A stretch of DNA of 64,000 nucleotides from an uncultured Eisenbergiella sp. (GTDB lineage: Bacteria > Bacillota > Clostridia > Lachnospirales > Lachnospiraceae). Below, piece after piece: positions 7,042 to 15,846 of this stretch. The stretch spans positions 1-64,000 of the forward strand of contig CANRGX010000006.1 of assembly GCA_947630215.1 (NCBI GenBank), given 5' to 3'. The translations under genes and the position numbers were made by a program. Position 1 is the stretch's first letter. Each line of letters begins with the position of its first letter. Under the pieces are notes generated by a model that was not told where the DNA came from, made no database searches, and worked only from the letters and a program-made list of their open reading frames with translations.

Positions 7042-7716
7042 ATGCGGTTTCGGGAACTGAAAAGCGCAGAGGATATTGTAAAGCTGGTGGAGGAAATCGG
7101 TTTTCTGCCGTTCTTTTCCAACGGGATCCCCGGGTTTTCCGTGGAGGAATGCTGTCCGCCCGAACTCTGGTTTGCCCAGGACATAGACGGGCCCTGGGAG
7201 TGGAAGGGGCCGATTGCCAGAAGCGGCCGTTGTATATACGGAAAGCTGTTTTCCGGAAAGGCGGGCTTTGTGAGCCGGGAGTGGCTGCCCGATTTTGCCA
7301 ACTACCGCCGGGACGGATATGACTTCGATGCCCGGTACGAGGACGGCCTGGCTTCCCGCAAGGATAAGGGCGTCTTTGACGCGGTTTTGGAGCATGGGGC
7401 GCTTCTGTCCCGGGATCTGAAAAAGCTGTGCAATTACCGCAAGGGCGGCAACAAGGGGTTCGATACGGTGATCACCCGGCTGCAGATGCAGACCTACCTC
7501 ACCATCGCCGATTTTGTCTACCTCACGGACAAAACCGGTCAGGTTTACGGCTGGGGCGTGGCAAAATATGCCGCGCCGGAGGAGCTGTTCGGCCGTGACT
7601 TTGTGACGGGGGCCTACCGGCGGGAGCCGGAGGAATCCAGGGAAAGGATGCTTCGGTTTTTGCGTACCGTTCTGCCGGATGTGCAGGAACAACAGAGGAA
7701 AAAACTGATCGGGTAG
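7042..7716 (+). CDS. AlkZ-related protein
   Basis: A 224-residue protein rich in aromatic residues (CCPPELWFAQDIDGPWEWKG near residue 40) that matches small clostridial proteins usually labelled AlkZ-related. AlkZ/YcaQ enzymes are HEAT-like DNA glycosylases that remove crosslinks; this protein is far shorter than AlkZ (~390 residues) and I see no QxQ catalytic motif, so glycosylase activity is not claimed. ATG 7042 is selected on GGGAGG at 7030-7035; the 35 codons upstream overlap the end of cls and are not coding. No membrane segment. Confidence 0.55.
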   Translation: MRFRELKSAEDIVKLVEEIGFLPFFSNGIPGFSVEECCPPELWFAQDIDGPWEWKGPIARSGRCIYGKLFSGKAGFVSREWLPDFANYRRDGYDFDARYEDGLASRKDKGVFDAVLEHGALLSRDLKKLCNYRKGGNKGFDTVITRLQMQTYLTIADFVYLTDKTGQVYGWGVAKYAAPEELFGRDFVTGAYRREPEESRERMLRFLRTVLPDVQEQQRKKLIG

Positions 7717-7763
7717 GGTATCGCAGGCCTTCGGGTGTCAGGGAATAAAAAATTTTCGGATGC

Positions 7764-7790
7764 TGCAACCTTTTTCTTTTCTCAAGGGTA
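7764..7790 (+). promoter_or_regulatory. Possible ECF-type promoter of the duplicated-domain lipoprotein gene
   Basis: TGCAACC (7764-7770) followed after 15 nt by GGGTA (7786-7790), with a T-rich spacer, resembles the AAC-type -35 and GTA-type -10 of ECF sigma promoters. It lies 72 nt upstream of the lipoprotein start, and an ECF sigma factor is encoded one gene downstream. No sigma-A promoter of comparable quality was seen in this gap. Tentative. Confidence 0.35.
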
Positions 7791-7861
7791 TTTTTGTTGA
7801 AAGAGCGGTTACAGGCTCAAAAAAACAAACGGGGCCGTCGCGCCCCGGAACGGAGGAGAAA

Positions 7862-9163
7862 ATGAAAAAGAAAATGCGGACTTTGCTGCTTGCGTTTGGC
7901 TGTGCGCTGTCTGTGACGGCGTGCGGCAGCGCGGACACGGCCGCGCCCGCCACGGAAAGCGCGCAGGAAACGGTGCTGCCGGAGACGGATGCAGCATCGG
8001 AAGGGGAGGAAAGTGCAGCAAACAACGAGGAAGCGCCGGAGGCAGAATCCGTAACCCAAACGGCGGCGGCAGAAGAAACGATACCCGGAGAGACAAAAAA
8101 GGAGCCCGCCGCCGGAGAGACGGAACTGTCCGACGATCTGTATGCGTATCAGGTGTCCATTGACGGCACGGTCTATCAGTTCCCCATGTGGTATTCCGAT
8201 TTTGAATCCTATGGCTGGACGTATGACGGCGATCCTGCGCAGACGCTGGACGCCAATCAGTACACGTCGGGAGAGGTCTGGAAAAAGGACGGCGTCTGCG
8301 TCTATACGGAAATTGCCAATCTGTCCATCAACACGGCTCCCTTTTCGGAGTGCATCGTTGCGGGGATCACACTGGAACGCTACGATATGGAGGAGACGGA
8401 TTGGGAGATTCTTCTGCCGGGCGGCATAGAGTGGGGCGTTTCGGACGCCGACGATATTATCGCAGCCTATGGGGATCCAACAGACACCTATGACGGCGAT
8501 CTGTATTATAAGATGACCTATGAGCAGGATTATTACAATTCGGTCAGTCTGTATGTGTTCAAGGAGGACAACTCCTTAAAAGAGATCCATATCGAAAATA
8601 TGGTGGAGCTGGAGGGTATGGATGATTCCGTGGACATGACGGTTCCCGACGCGGTGAAAAACTATGAGGCGCCGGCGGCGTTGAGCGATGATTTCTACGA
8701 TTACACGGCGCAGCTGGAGGGCGTGGTCTATTCCCTTCCCTGCCCGGTGTCGGTGCTTCTTGAGAACGGATTTACCATCAATGAGAAGGGTTCGGACAGC
8801 GTGGTGCCCTCCCACAGCTTCGGCTGGGTGGAACTGACGTACAACAACCAGTCGTATCGCACGATTGCAGATAATTACGCGGATTATGCCACCTGTATAG
8901 AAAACTGCTTTGTCACGACGATGACGGCCAGCGTCAACGATCCGCAGTTTGACCTGGTATTCCCCGGCGGTATCACGCTGGGAACCGGGGAAGCGGATGT
9001 CATAAAGGCGGTGGAAGGCTTCCACAGCGAGGTAAAGACCTCCGACAGCGGCTATACCTACTATACGGTTTCGGATCCGGACGCGGATGTGACAAATGAA
9101 TATACGATTACCGTGAAGGATCAAAAAGTGGTTTCCATGGAAATTGAAAATTCTATGGAATGA
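7862..9163 (+). CDS. Lipoprotein with duplicated extracellular domain
   Basis: A 433-residue predicted lipoprotein: a charged start, hydrophobic stretch and lipobox LSVTAC with the lipid-modified Cys at residue 20, then an acidic Ala/Thr/Glu-rich linker to about residue 85. Two copies of a ~150-residue domain follow. Each starts with Y-x-Y/T-x(2-3)-D/EG-VY-P (YAYQVSIDGTVYQFP; YDYTAQLEGVVYSLP) and has the core FPGGI-x-GTGEADVI or LPGGIEWGVSDADDI before a dipeptide-rich strand region. I do not know its function. CGGAGGAGAA immediately precedes ATG 7862; an upstream in-frame extension of 34 codons has no ribosome site. Its position before an ECF sigma/anti-sigma pair suggests an envelope-stress target. 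Confidence 0.75.
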   Translation: MKKKMRTLLLAFGCALSVTACGSADTAAPATESAQETVLPETDAASEGEESAANNEEAPEAESVTQTAAAEETIPGETKKEPAAGETELSDDLYAYQVSIDGTVYQFPMWYSDFESYGWTYDGDPAQTLDANQYTSGEVWKKDGVCVYTEIANLSINTAPFSECIVAGITLERYDMEETDWEILLPGGIEWGVSDADDIIAAYGDPTDTYDGDLYYKMTYEQDYYNSVSLYVFKEDNSLKEIHIENMVELEGMDDSVDMTVPDAVKNYEAPAALSDDFYDYTAQLEGVVYSLPCPVSVLLENGFTINEKGSDSVVPSHSFGWVELTYNNQSYRTIADNYADYATCIENCFVTTMTASVNDPQFDLVFPGGITLGTGEADVIKAVEGFHSEVKTSDSGYTYYTVSDPDADVTNEYTITVKDQKVVSMEIENSME

Positions 9164-9203
9164 AATTCCATGGAATAAAATTTCATGGAATGAAATTCCA
9201 TGG
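9155..9203 (+). repeat. Three tandem 15-nt palindromic units across the lipoprotein stop codon
   Basis: The unit ATGGAATGAAATTCC is repeated three times (second copy ATGGAATAAAATTTC) followed by ATGG. Each unit boundary forms a small palindrome around CCATGG. The first unit contains the stop codon TGA (9161-9163). A short imperfect copy precedes it inside the gene (ATGGAAATTGAAAATTCT). It may fold into stacked hairpins at the mRNA 3' end. Confidence 0.8.
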
Positions 9204-9230
9204 ACGAAAGCAGAAAACCGCAGAATGATC

Positions 9231-9291
9231 TGGTCATGAAATCCCCTATCCTGTATAATTAAAAAAAGCACATTATACCGATAGGGGATTT
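9231..9291 (+). promoter_or_regulatory. Sigma-A promoter overlapped by a 12-bp inverted repeat, upstream of the ECF sigma gene
   Basis: TGGTCA (9231-9236), 17-nt spacer and TATAAT (9254-9259) form a promoter. A perfect inverted repeat flanks the -10: AAATCCCCTATC (9239-9250) and GATAGGGGATTT (9280-9291). The left arm lies in the spacer and the right arm covers the ribosome site AGGGGA before ATG 9294. This looks like an operator; if transcription started further upstream, the RNA hairpin would hide the ribosome site. Confidence 0.6.
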
Positions 9292-9293
9292 TT

Positions 9294-9785
9294 ATGCCAA
9301 AAGAGGAGCGGATAACGCTGGAGGAGACCATAGACAGATACGCCGATATGGTGTACCGTCTGGCGCTGTCACAGATGAAAAATACAGCCGATGCGGACGA
9401 CCTGTTTCAGGAGGTGTTCGTGCGCCTGGTCAGCCACATCCGGGATCTGGAATCCTGGGAACATGTGAAAGCATGGCTGCTCCGGGTGACGATCAACTGT
9501 GCCAAAAAGCATTACGGGCAATATTGGAGCAGAAATGTGGATTGTATGGAGGCGCCGGAGCGGATAGCGGGAGAAGGAGACGGATACGGACTGCCGGAGG
9601 AGCATCCCGTGTGGGAAGCGGTTCAAAAGCTGCCGCCCAAATACCGGCTGGTCATTCATTTGTATTATTTTGAGGAAAAGACGGTGGCGGAAATCGCCGG
9701 ACTGACCGGACAAAAGCAGGCTACGGTAAAGTCCCAGATGCACAGGGCGCGGGAAATGTTAAAGGCGCTGCTGCAGGAATCGTAA
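9294..9785 (+). CDS. RNA polymerase sigma factor, ECF subfamily
   Basis: A 163-residue sigma-70 family protein with only regions 2 and 4. Region 2 covers residues ~10-75 (DADDLFQEVFVRLV is region 2.2, ESWEHVKAWLLRVTINCAK is 2.4) and region 4 covers ~105-160 (LPPKYRLVIHLYYFEEKTVA, then GLTGQKQATVKSQMHRAREM as the promoter-contacting helix-turn-helix). Such factors redirect RNA polymerase to a small envelope regulon and are usually held by the next gene's product. The following gene starts about 70 nt downstream and encodes a single-pass membrane protein, as expected. Confidence 0.9.
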   Translation: MPKEERITLEETIDRYADMVYRLALSQMKNTADADDLFQEVFVRLVSHIRDLESWEHVKAWLLRVTINCAKKHYGQYWSRNVDCMEAPERIAGEGDGYGLPEEHPVWEAVQKLPPKYRLVIHLYYFEEKTVAEIAGLTGQKQATVKSQMHRAREMLKALLQES

Positions 9786-9853
9786 GGGACAAGCACACAC
9801 AGAACGACGGGAGCCGTTTGCACAAAACAAAACGGCGAAGGAAGGCGGTCAGG

Positions 9854-10552
9854 ATGCAGGAAAGGGATCCCAAAGAAGGCTCCGTGACAGAACGGGACAT
9901 GATGGAACGCTACCGGCAGGAGGGCGCGCAGATACACGCGCCGGCCGGACTGGTTTGCGCTGCCAAAGAGGCGATGCGGGAAGAACAAAAACGGCAAAAG
10001 GAGACGGCACCGGAACCGACGCTTTACGCAAGACGGTACAGAAGGCCGCTGATGGCGGCGGCTGCGGCCGTTTTATGCCTGCTGCTTGTGGGCGGTATTG
10101 GCGTCATCGGAAGCCGGCGGCAGACTGGTATGCAGGGCGCAGGAACGCAGGAGACGGGAAACGCGGCGGGAGAACTCCGGCCCCTGGAGCCGATGCTGGG
10201 AGACGCTTCTTTGGATGAAAAGGCTCAGGAAGCGCTGGAACACCCCCTTACGAAGCCGGAAGAAGGAAAAGAGGAGGGCCAGCCCCTGTCTATAGAAAAG
10301 GAATCCGTGCCGTTTCGCGAAGCGGATACAGAAGGGGAAGCCGTCACCGTGTCCGGTGTGGATTTCTGGATCCTGACGGGGGAAGACGGCGCCTGGATGG
10401 CGCACGCCCGGGAGAAGGAATCGCAGGAAAGCTATCTGATCCGCGTCAGACAGGCGGATCAAACGATGAGCCGGGAGGAATTTCTGGAACGCGCCTATGA
10501 GCTGTTTATGCGGACGCTGCACCCGGATGAGACGGAAGGAACGGCCCCATGA
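9854..10552 (+). CDS. Candidate membrane anti-sigma factor
   Basis: A 232-residue protein with a soluble N-terminal part of ~60 residues (RYRQEGAQIHAPAGLVCAAK, helical and charged), one transmembrane helix at about residues 66-87 (PLMAAAAAVLCLLLVGGIGV) and an extracytoplasmic tail of ~145 residues with a compact strand-rich end (FWILTGEDGAWMAHA). This topology, and its place directly after an ECF sigma gene, make it the likely anti-sigma factor; no zinc-binding HxxxCxxC motif is seen. ATG 9854 with GAAGG 8 nt upstream is preferred over an in-frame TTG at 9818. Its stop overlaps the next start (ATGA at 10549-10552). Confidence 0.6.
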   Translation: MQERDPKEGSVTERDMMERYRQEGAQIHAPAGLVCAAKEAMREEQKRQKETAPEPTLYARRYRRPLMAAAAAVLCLLLVGGIGVIGSRRQTGMQGAGTQETGNAAGELRPLEPMLGDASLDEKAQEALEHPLTKPEEGKEEGQPLSIEKESVPFREADTEGEAVTVSGVDFWILTGEDGAWMAHAREKESQESYLIRVRQADQTMSREEFLERAYELFMRTLHPDETEGTAP

Positions 10553-12978
10553 GGTTGGAAAAGAACGAAAACAGAAAGAAACACGCGCGCCTTGCAGGCG
10601 CCGCCTTATTTTTGACGGCGGCGCTTGCTGGCATTATTGGGGGGAGCTTTCTCTGGAAAAAGAAAGCCCCGGACAGCGATGCCGTATATTGGAAGGCGTC
10701 TGAACTGGCCGAACAGCTAAAGGAAAAATACGGGGACGACTCCCCGTGGGCGTATACCTACGGAGAACCGATAGAGGGGCTGGCCCGCGGTCAGGCCATA
10801 CAAGTCCATATGGCGTATGATCCCTATGCGCTGACGGAAACGAAGAACTGGGGAGAGTTTTATCAGATTTTTCAGAACCCGGATTTGACGGGGGAGGTGG
10901 TCGGTTCCTCCTATGATTGGGACGCGGCTTCCGGGACGCTCTCCATCGCGCCGCCCGACTGGGCGCCGGCGTGCGTTTCCACGCTGGGACTTCCTACGGA
11001 TATGGTCAACAGGTATCCGCATTCCGCGCACATTTTATTCGATTTCGGCGCCGCCGGAAGCTGGGGCAATCTGGGAACGCTGTATCTGGCCTGTTACCGC
11101 GACGCGGAAACGGGGGAAAAGCTGGATCGGCCCCGGGTCAGCGTTGTCACCCTGAAGGCGGAGCTGGACAGAGCGCCCCGGTTACAGTACAGGATAACGC
11201 AGGACGGCAGGCCGGAGTTTTCCTGGACGCCTGTCGAGGGGGCGGAGACGTATCTTCTTTGCGAGATGGAGTGGACGCGGGAGACGGGATACGGGCACCT
11301 GATGTATCCGATGGGAACGACGGCGGATACGTCTTGGACAGCGCCGGAGACGGCGGTTCAAATCCAGGAGACGGCCAATCCTCTTTTCCGGACTTTTTCG
11401 ATCAGTGAGGATGACAAAAAAGGCGGGCAGGCGGACGACAGCGATCCGGACGGATCTGAGGACAGGGAAACGGAGGAGGAAACCGAAGGCGCCGTCTGTG
11501 TGATCGCGGTAAACGGCGATGGACTGTCTTTGGCCAGCAACGCGGTTTTATTCCGGGATCTGGCCCCCAATCTGCCGTATCGGTTAGCCGCATATGCGGA
11601 AAAGGAAAACGGCGTTTGCACCGTATATGAGAGAGTGGAGGATTTCCCGGGTTACGATTATGTGACCATGTGCGACGGGCTTACCCGGCAGAAGCGTATC
11701 GACTATCTGACCGAAGAAGCCAGCGTGCTGCCGGAACGGATCGGATATTCAGATGAGGAGGGCAACTATCTGGGCGGCCGGACCTACGATTGTCTGACGG
11801 TTCCCTATGTGGTGGAAGGAACGCCCTTTTCCTATACGATGAAAATTGAGAACTATTCCGCTAAACGGCTGCAGGAGGATATGAGATTTCTGGAGGAAAG
11901 AGAAGAACAGCTCCGCAAGAAGGCGGGGGCGCTGCGCTTAAACGATCTGTCCGGGACGCAGGCGGATACGGGAGAGGAGACAGACGAAACCGTCCGGCTG
12001 GTGAAGGGAGCGGAGATTTTTGCAGACAGCGCGCTGGGGGAATATCTGGCGGCCAATCTGCTTTCCGGCGTGGAGAACATCGATTTATCCGCTTTTTTGG
12101 AGGCGGACGACCTGGCGCTGATGGAAGATGTGTTTCTGGAAGCGTATTATCAAAATCCGCTTATTCTTGGTATAAGGGGATATCAGATCGACGGGAGCCA
12201 TAAGCGGATCCGGGTAGGCTATGAAAATGACAGCGCGGCGCTTTTTCGGAAACAAAAGGAACTGCTGCAAAAGGCGGACGAGATTATATCCGGGGTTCTC
12301 ACTCCTGCCATGACAGAGACGGAGAAGGTCATCGCCCTCAATCAATATTTGTGCGATACGGTTTCCTATGACAGGGAGACGTCTGACAGAGCAAAAGAAA
12401 ACGGCCTTTCCGGTGCGGACAGCGCGCCTTCCGATTCCTTCAGCGCATACGGCGCCCTGATGAACGGCCGCTGCGGATGCAGCGGGTACGCGGCGGCGTT
12501 TCAGCTGCTGGCGGACAGAGCCGGTCTGGAAAGCATTGTGGTGACCGGGATCCTGGAGGGCGGCCCGGCCCACGCATGGAACAAGGTCTGTCTGGACGGG
12601 GAGTGGCTCGTTGTGGACGTGACCAACAACGATGCAGCGTATCTTCCCAATGCGCTTCTCAATCTGCCGGATGACGCCGCGGCGATGGTTCTGGCGCAGG
12701 ACAGGGCGTTTATGCTGGATGCGCGGATCGGGGAATATGTAGGAAAGGGTGAGGAAAAGGAATATTATCACAGAATGGGGCGGTTCTTTCCCCAGGACGA
12801 CATCGCAGAGCCTCTGATCCGGGATCTCTTAAAAGACGGCACGGCAACGCTCCGCACCGGATACGATCTCAACGACGAAGGGTTTGGAAAAATCACCGGC
12901 CGGGTATACGAAAGGATGGGCGGCGAGGAAGGCCTGTACGGAGTTTACTGGCTGGGAGTCATCTATCTGTCCCTGTGA
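10549..12978 (+). CDS. Large membrane-anchored transglutaminase-like protein
   Basis: An 809-residue protein with an N-terminal membrane anchor (residues ~14-36) and a long extracellular part. Around residues 220-320 a strand-rich segment (YRITQDGRPEFSWTPVEGAE) looks like a fibronectin-III-type domain. The C-terminal third holds a transglutaminase-like/protease core: NGRCGCSGYAAAFQLLADRA with the likely catalytic Cys644, then GGPAHAWNKVCLDGEWLVVD supplying His and Asp. Such domains act as proteases or cross-linkers of surface proteins. It is translationally coupled to the candidate anti-sigma gene, so it probably belongs to the same ECF unit. It ends 13 nt from the convergent trkH. Confidence 0.8.
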   Translation: MRLEKNENRKKHARLAGAALFLTAALAGIIGGSFLWKKKAPDSDAVYWKASELAEQLKEKYGDDSPWAYTYGEPIEGLARGQAIQVHMAYDPYALTETKNWGEFYQIFQNPDLTGEVVGSSYDWDAASGTLSIAPPDWAPACVSTLGLPTDMVNRYPHSAHILFDFGAAGSWGNLGTLYLACYRDAETGEKLDRPRVSVVTLKAELDRAPRLQYRITQDGRPEFSWTPVEGAETYLLCEMEWTRETGYGHLMYPMGTTADTSWTAPETAVQIQETANPLFRTFSISEDDKKGGQADDSDPDGSEDRETEEETEGAVCVIAVNGDGLSLASNAVLFRDLAPNLPYRLAAYAEKENGVCTVYERVEDFPGYDYVTMCDGLTRQKRIDYLTEEASVLPERIGYSDEEGNYLGGRTYDCLTVPYVVEGTPFSYTMKIENYSAKRLQEDMRFLEEREEQLRKKAGALRLNDLSGTQADTGEETDETVRLVKGAEIFADSALGEYLAANLLSGVENIDLSAFLEADDLALMEDVFLEAYYQNPLILGIRGYQIDGSHKRIRVGYENDSAALFRKQKELLQKADEIISGVLTPAMTETEKVIALNQYLCDTVSYDRETSDRAKENGLSGADSAPSDSFSAYGALMNGRCGCSGYAAAFQLLADRAGLESIVVTGILEGGPAHAWNKVCLDGEWLVVDVTNNDAAYLPNALLNLPDDAAAMVLAQDRAFMLDARIGEYVGKGEEKEYYHRMGRFFPQDDIAEPLIRDLLKDGTATLRTGYDLNDEGFGKITGRVYERMGGEEGLYGVYWLGVIYLSL

Positions 12979-12991
12979 GACGGGCCTACGT

Positions 12992-14431
12992 TTAAAACTT
13001 CTTCCAGGTGTTTTTGGAGAAAAGCAGAAGCAGCGGGAACAGCTCCAGCCGCCCGGCCAGCATATCGAAGATGAGGACCAGCTTGGAAAAGCCGGAAAAC
13101 ATGGCAAAATTTCCAGAGGGCCCCACCAGCTCCAGTCCGGGGCCGATGTTGTTGATGGTGGCGGCCACTGCCGTAAAGTTGGTGACCATATCCAGATTGT
13201 CAAAGGAGATGAGCAGCAGGGAAACGGTGAACACCATAATATACACCACCAGAAAAACGTTGGTGGAACGAATGACCTCGTGTTCCACACTCTTGCCGTC
13301 GATCTGAATTTTCTTGATGCTTCTGGGATGGAGCGTCAGCTGCAGCTCCTTTGCCACGCTTTTGACCAGCAGTATCAGACGGGAGACCTTAATGCCGCCG
13401 CCGGTGCTGCCCGCGCAGGCGCCGATAAACATCAGGATCACCAGAATCGTACGGGAGACCTGGGGCCAGGCGTTGAAATCCGTGGTGGCAAAGCCGGTGG
13501 TGGTGATGATGGATGCCACCTGAAACGCGGCCTGCTGGAAGGCGTGGCCGAAATCCGGGAACAGGCCGGAAATATTGAAGGTAATGATCAGAATCGCAAT
13601 CAGGATGATGGAAAGGTAGGTCCGGACTTCCTCGATATCGAAAGCCTGTCGGAATTTCTTAAGCAGGAGGAAAAAGTAGGCGTTAAAGTTTATGCCGAAC
13701 AGGACCATGAACACCGTAATCACAACCTGCAGATAAGTATTGTAGCCGGCGATGCTGTCGTTTTTGATACTAAACCCGCCTGTGCCCGCCGTACCGAAGG
13801 CGTGAACCAGAGAGTCGAACAGGGGCATACCGCCCAGCACCAAAAGGCCCACCAGCAGAGCGGTCAGAAAGAAATAGATCAGATACAGTACCCGGGCGGT
13901 GGTTTTGACCTTGGGGGCAAGACGGCTGACCGAAGGCCCCGGGCTTTCCGCCTTCATCAGATTCATGTGGCTGCCGCCGGACATGGGAAGCAGGATCAGC
14001 AGAAAGACCAGAACGCCCATGCCGCCGATCCAGTGGGTGAAGCTGCGCCAGAACAAAACACAGCGGGGCAGCTGTTCTACCTCGGAAAGGATGCTGGCGC
14101 CGGTGGTGGTAAAGCCGGAAACCGTTTCAAACAGCGCGTCAATGGGATTGGAGATCGCGCCGGAGAGCAGAAAGGGAAGCGCCCCCATACAGCTGAGCAC
14201 GATCCAGCTTAAGGAGGTGCTGACAAAGCCCTCCCGCAGATAAAAGACCTTGTTTTGGGGTTTCTTTAACACCAGGGGGATGCCGATCAGAAGGCAGATC
14301 AGAAGGACGGCCACGAAGGAAAGCCCCTCCTTTTCCCCGTAGATGAGGGCGGTCAGACAGGGCAGAAGCAGGAAGCCCGCTTCTATATTCAAGATCCAGC
14401 CAATCATATAAAAGATGATGGAGTAATTCAT
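12992..14431 (-). CDS. trkH: Potassium uptake protein TrkH family
   Basis: A 479-residue polytopic membrane protein, the ion-conducting subunit of a Trk/Ktr potassium transporter. It shows the four repeated membrane-pore-membrane units with selectivity-filter glycine motifs, for example ETVSGFTTTGASIL, HAFGTAGTGGFSI, ASIITTTGFATTDF and AATINNIGPGLEL. About ten transmembrane helices are evident. It lies 9 nt downstream of trkA on the same strand, so the channel and its gating subunit are co-transcribed from the trkA promoter. Length is typical. Confidence 0.95.
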   Translation of the reverse strand: MNYSIIFYMIGWILNIEAGFLLLPCLTALIYGEKEGLSFVAVLLICLLIGIPLVLKKPQNKVFYLREGFVSTSLSWIVLSCMGALPFLLSGAISNPIDALFETVSGFTTTGASILSEVEQLPRCVLFWRSFTHWIGGMGVLVFLLILLPMSGGSHMNLMKAESPGPSVSRLAPKVKTTARVLYLIYFFLTALLVGLLVLGGMPLFDSLVHAFGTAGTGGFSIKNDSIAGYNTYLQVVITVFMVLFGINFNAYFFLLLKKFRQAFDIEEVRTYLSIILIAILIITFNISGLFPDFGHAFQQAAFQVASIITTTGFATTDFNAWPQVSRTILVILMFIGACAGSTGGGIKVSRLILLVKSVAKELQLTLHPRSIKKIQIDGKSVEHEVIRSTNVFLVVYIMVFTVSLLLISFDNLDMVTNFTAVAATINNIGPGLELVGPSGNFAMFSGFSKLVLIFDMLAGRLELFPLLLLFSKNTWKKF

Positions 14432-14440
14432 GCCGCCGTC

Positions 14441-15805
14441 CTACTTTCTGAGAATATCCTGTATGTTGCCCAGTCCCTTCTGGGTGGTGACGATGATGAC
14501 CGTATCTCCCACGGAAATGACATCCTGCCCGCGGGGAATGATAAGGCGGCCGTTGCGGTTGATGCCGCCGATCAGCAGATCCCGTTTGAGTTTTAACTGT
14601 GCCAGGGGAATATCCGTAACGGAGGACTTTTCCCGGATGGCAAACTCCAGCGCTTCCGCCCGGTTGTCCAGAATCTGGTAGAGGGTTTCCACGTTGCTGC
14701 CGATGGTGTTGGACATGGCGCGCACATATTGCAGAATATAATCGGCCGTAAGGTATTTGGGATAGACAACGCTGCCGATATCCAAGTTGTTGAGAATATC
14801 GGTGAAGGAAATCTTATTGACCTTTGTCACCAGCTTCGCCTTGGAATGGGCCTGGGCGAACAGGGAGAGCAGCACGTTTTCTTCATCCAGATTGGTCAGC
14901 GCCACAAAAGCCTCCGCTTCCGCCAGCCCTTCCTCCATAAGAAGCTGCCTGTCCGTGCCGTCGCCGCAGATGACGGTGGCCCGGGGGAGCAGCGTGCTCA
15001 GACTTTCACAGCTTTCTTTGTTGATTTCCACAATCCGCACGTCGATTTTCATTTCCAGCAAAAACCGGGCGGTGTAGTAGCCGATCTTGCCGCCGCCCAC
15101 GATCAGGGCGTTGCGCACCTGATTGGTCTTTAGACCGATGGCCTGAAAAAAAGCCGCCGCGTTCTGCGGGGAGGCCATAATGGAAAGAACGTCGTTGTCG
15201 CGCAGGATAAAATCGCCGCTGGGAATGGAAACCGCGTTGCCCCGTTCCACGGCGCAGACCAGGACGTTGTTGTTGTTGATGGAAGAAATCTGACGGATCG
15301 GCTGATCGCTCAGATGAAATTCCGGTCTGACGCGGAATTTGAGCAGCTCCACGCGGCCCTTGGCAAAGCTGTCGATCTTGATGGCGGAGGGAAAGCGCAG
15401 CAGCCGGGAAATTTCCCGGGCGGCGGTCAGCTCCGGATTGATGATCATGGAAATGCCCATCTGCTGTTTGATGAAGTCCAGTTCCTGGCTGTAGATGGGA
15501 TTGCGGACGCGGGCAATGGTATGACAGCCGCCGTTGCCGGCCTTTTTGGCGATAAGGCAGCAGAGCAGATTCAGTTCGTCCTGGCCGGTGACGGCGATGA
15601 GAATGTCCGCTTCCTTGACCAGCGCTTCCTGCAGGGTCTTGAGAGAGGCCCCGTTTCCGACGACGCGCAGGGCGTCCAGGGATTCGGGAATGGCCTGGAT
15701 CCGGGCGGGCGATTCGTCCACCAGCGTAATATTGTGATTCTCGGCCGCAAGCAGCTCCGCCAGCGTCATGCCGACCTTGCCGCAGCCGACGATAATGATA
15801 TTCAT
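14441..15805 (-). CDS. trkA: Trk system potassium uptake regulatory protein TrkA
   Basis: A 454-residue cytosolic gating subunit with two tandem NAD-binding RCK_N/RCK_C pairs: the first Rossmann fold starts at residue 1 (IIIVGCGKVGMTLAELL), the second at about 231 (NALIVGGGKIGYYTARFLLE); each is followed by a TrkA_C domain (the second ends LIIPRGQDVISVGDTVIIVT). Nucleotide binding controls opening of TrkH, encoded immediately downstream. It is the first gene of the two-gene operon and is read away from the valS T-box leader. Confidence 0.95.
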   Translation of the reverse strand: MNIIIVGCGKVGMTLAELLAAENHNITLVDESPARIQAIPESLDALRVVGNGASLKTLQEALVKEADILIAVTGQDELNLLCCLIAKKAGNGGCHTIARVRNPIYSQELDFIKQQMGISMIINPELTAAREISRLLRFPSAIKIDSFAKGRVELLKFRVRPEFHLSDQPIRQISSINNNNVLVCAVERGNAVSIPSGDFILRDNDVLSIMASPQNAAAFFQAIGLKTNQVRNALIVGGGKIGYYTARFLLEMKIDVRIVEINKESCESLSTLLPRATVICGDGTDRQLLMEEGLAEAEAFVALTNLDEENVLLSLFAQAHSKAKLVTKVNKISFTDILNNLDIGSVVYPKYLTADYILQYVRAMSNTIGSNVETLYQILDNRAEALEFAIREKSSVTDIPLAQLKLKRDLLIGGINRNGRLIIPRGQDVISVGDTVIIVTTQKGLGNIQDILRK

Positions 15806-15846
15806 AGGTTTCTCCGATACCTGTCAGTGGTGTGTAAAAATGGCAG

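Noticed and set aside
6616..7692. 358-codon minus-strand frame
   Set aside because: Covers two plus-strand genes that have proper starts and family motifs; Pro/Arg-rich shadow.
12884..14212. 442-codon plus-strand frame opposite trkH
   Set aside because: It is antisense to a clear TrkH gene, has a His/Gly/Asp-rich composition typical of antisense reading in GC-rich genes, and no ribosome site.
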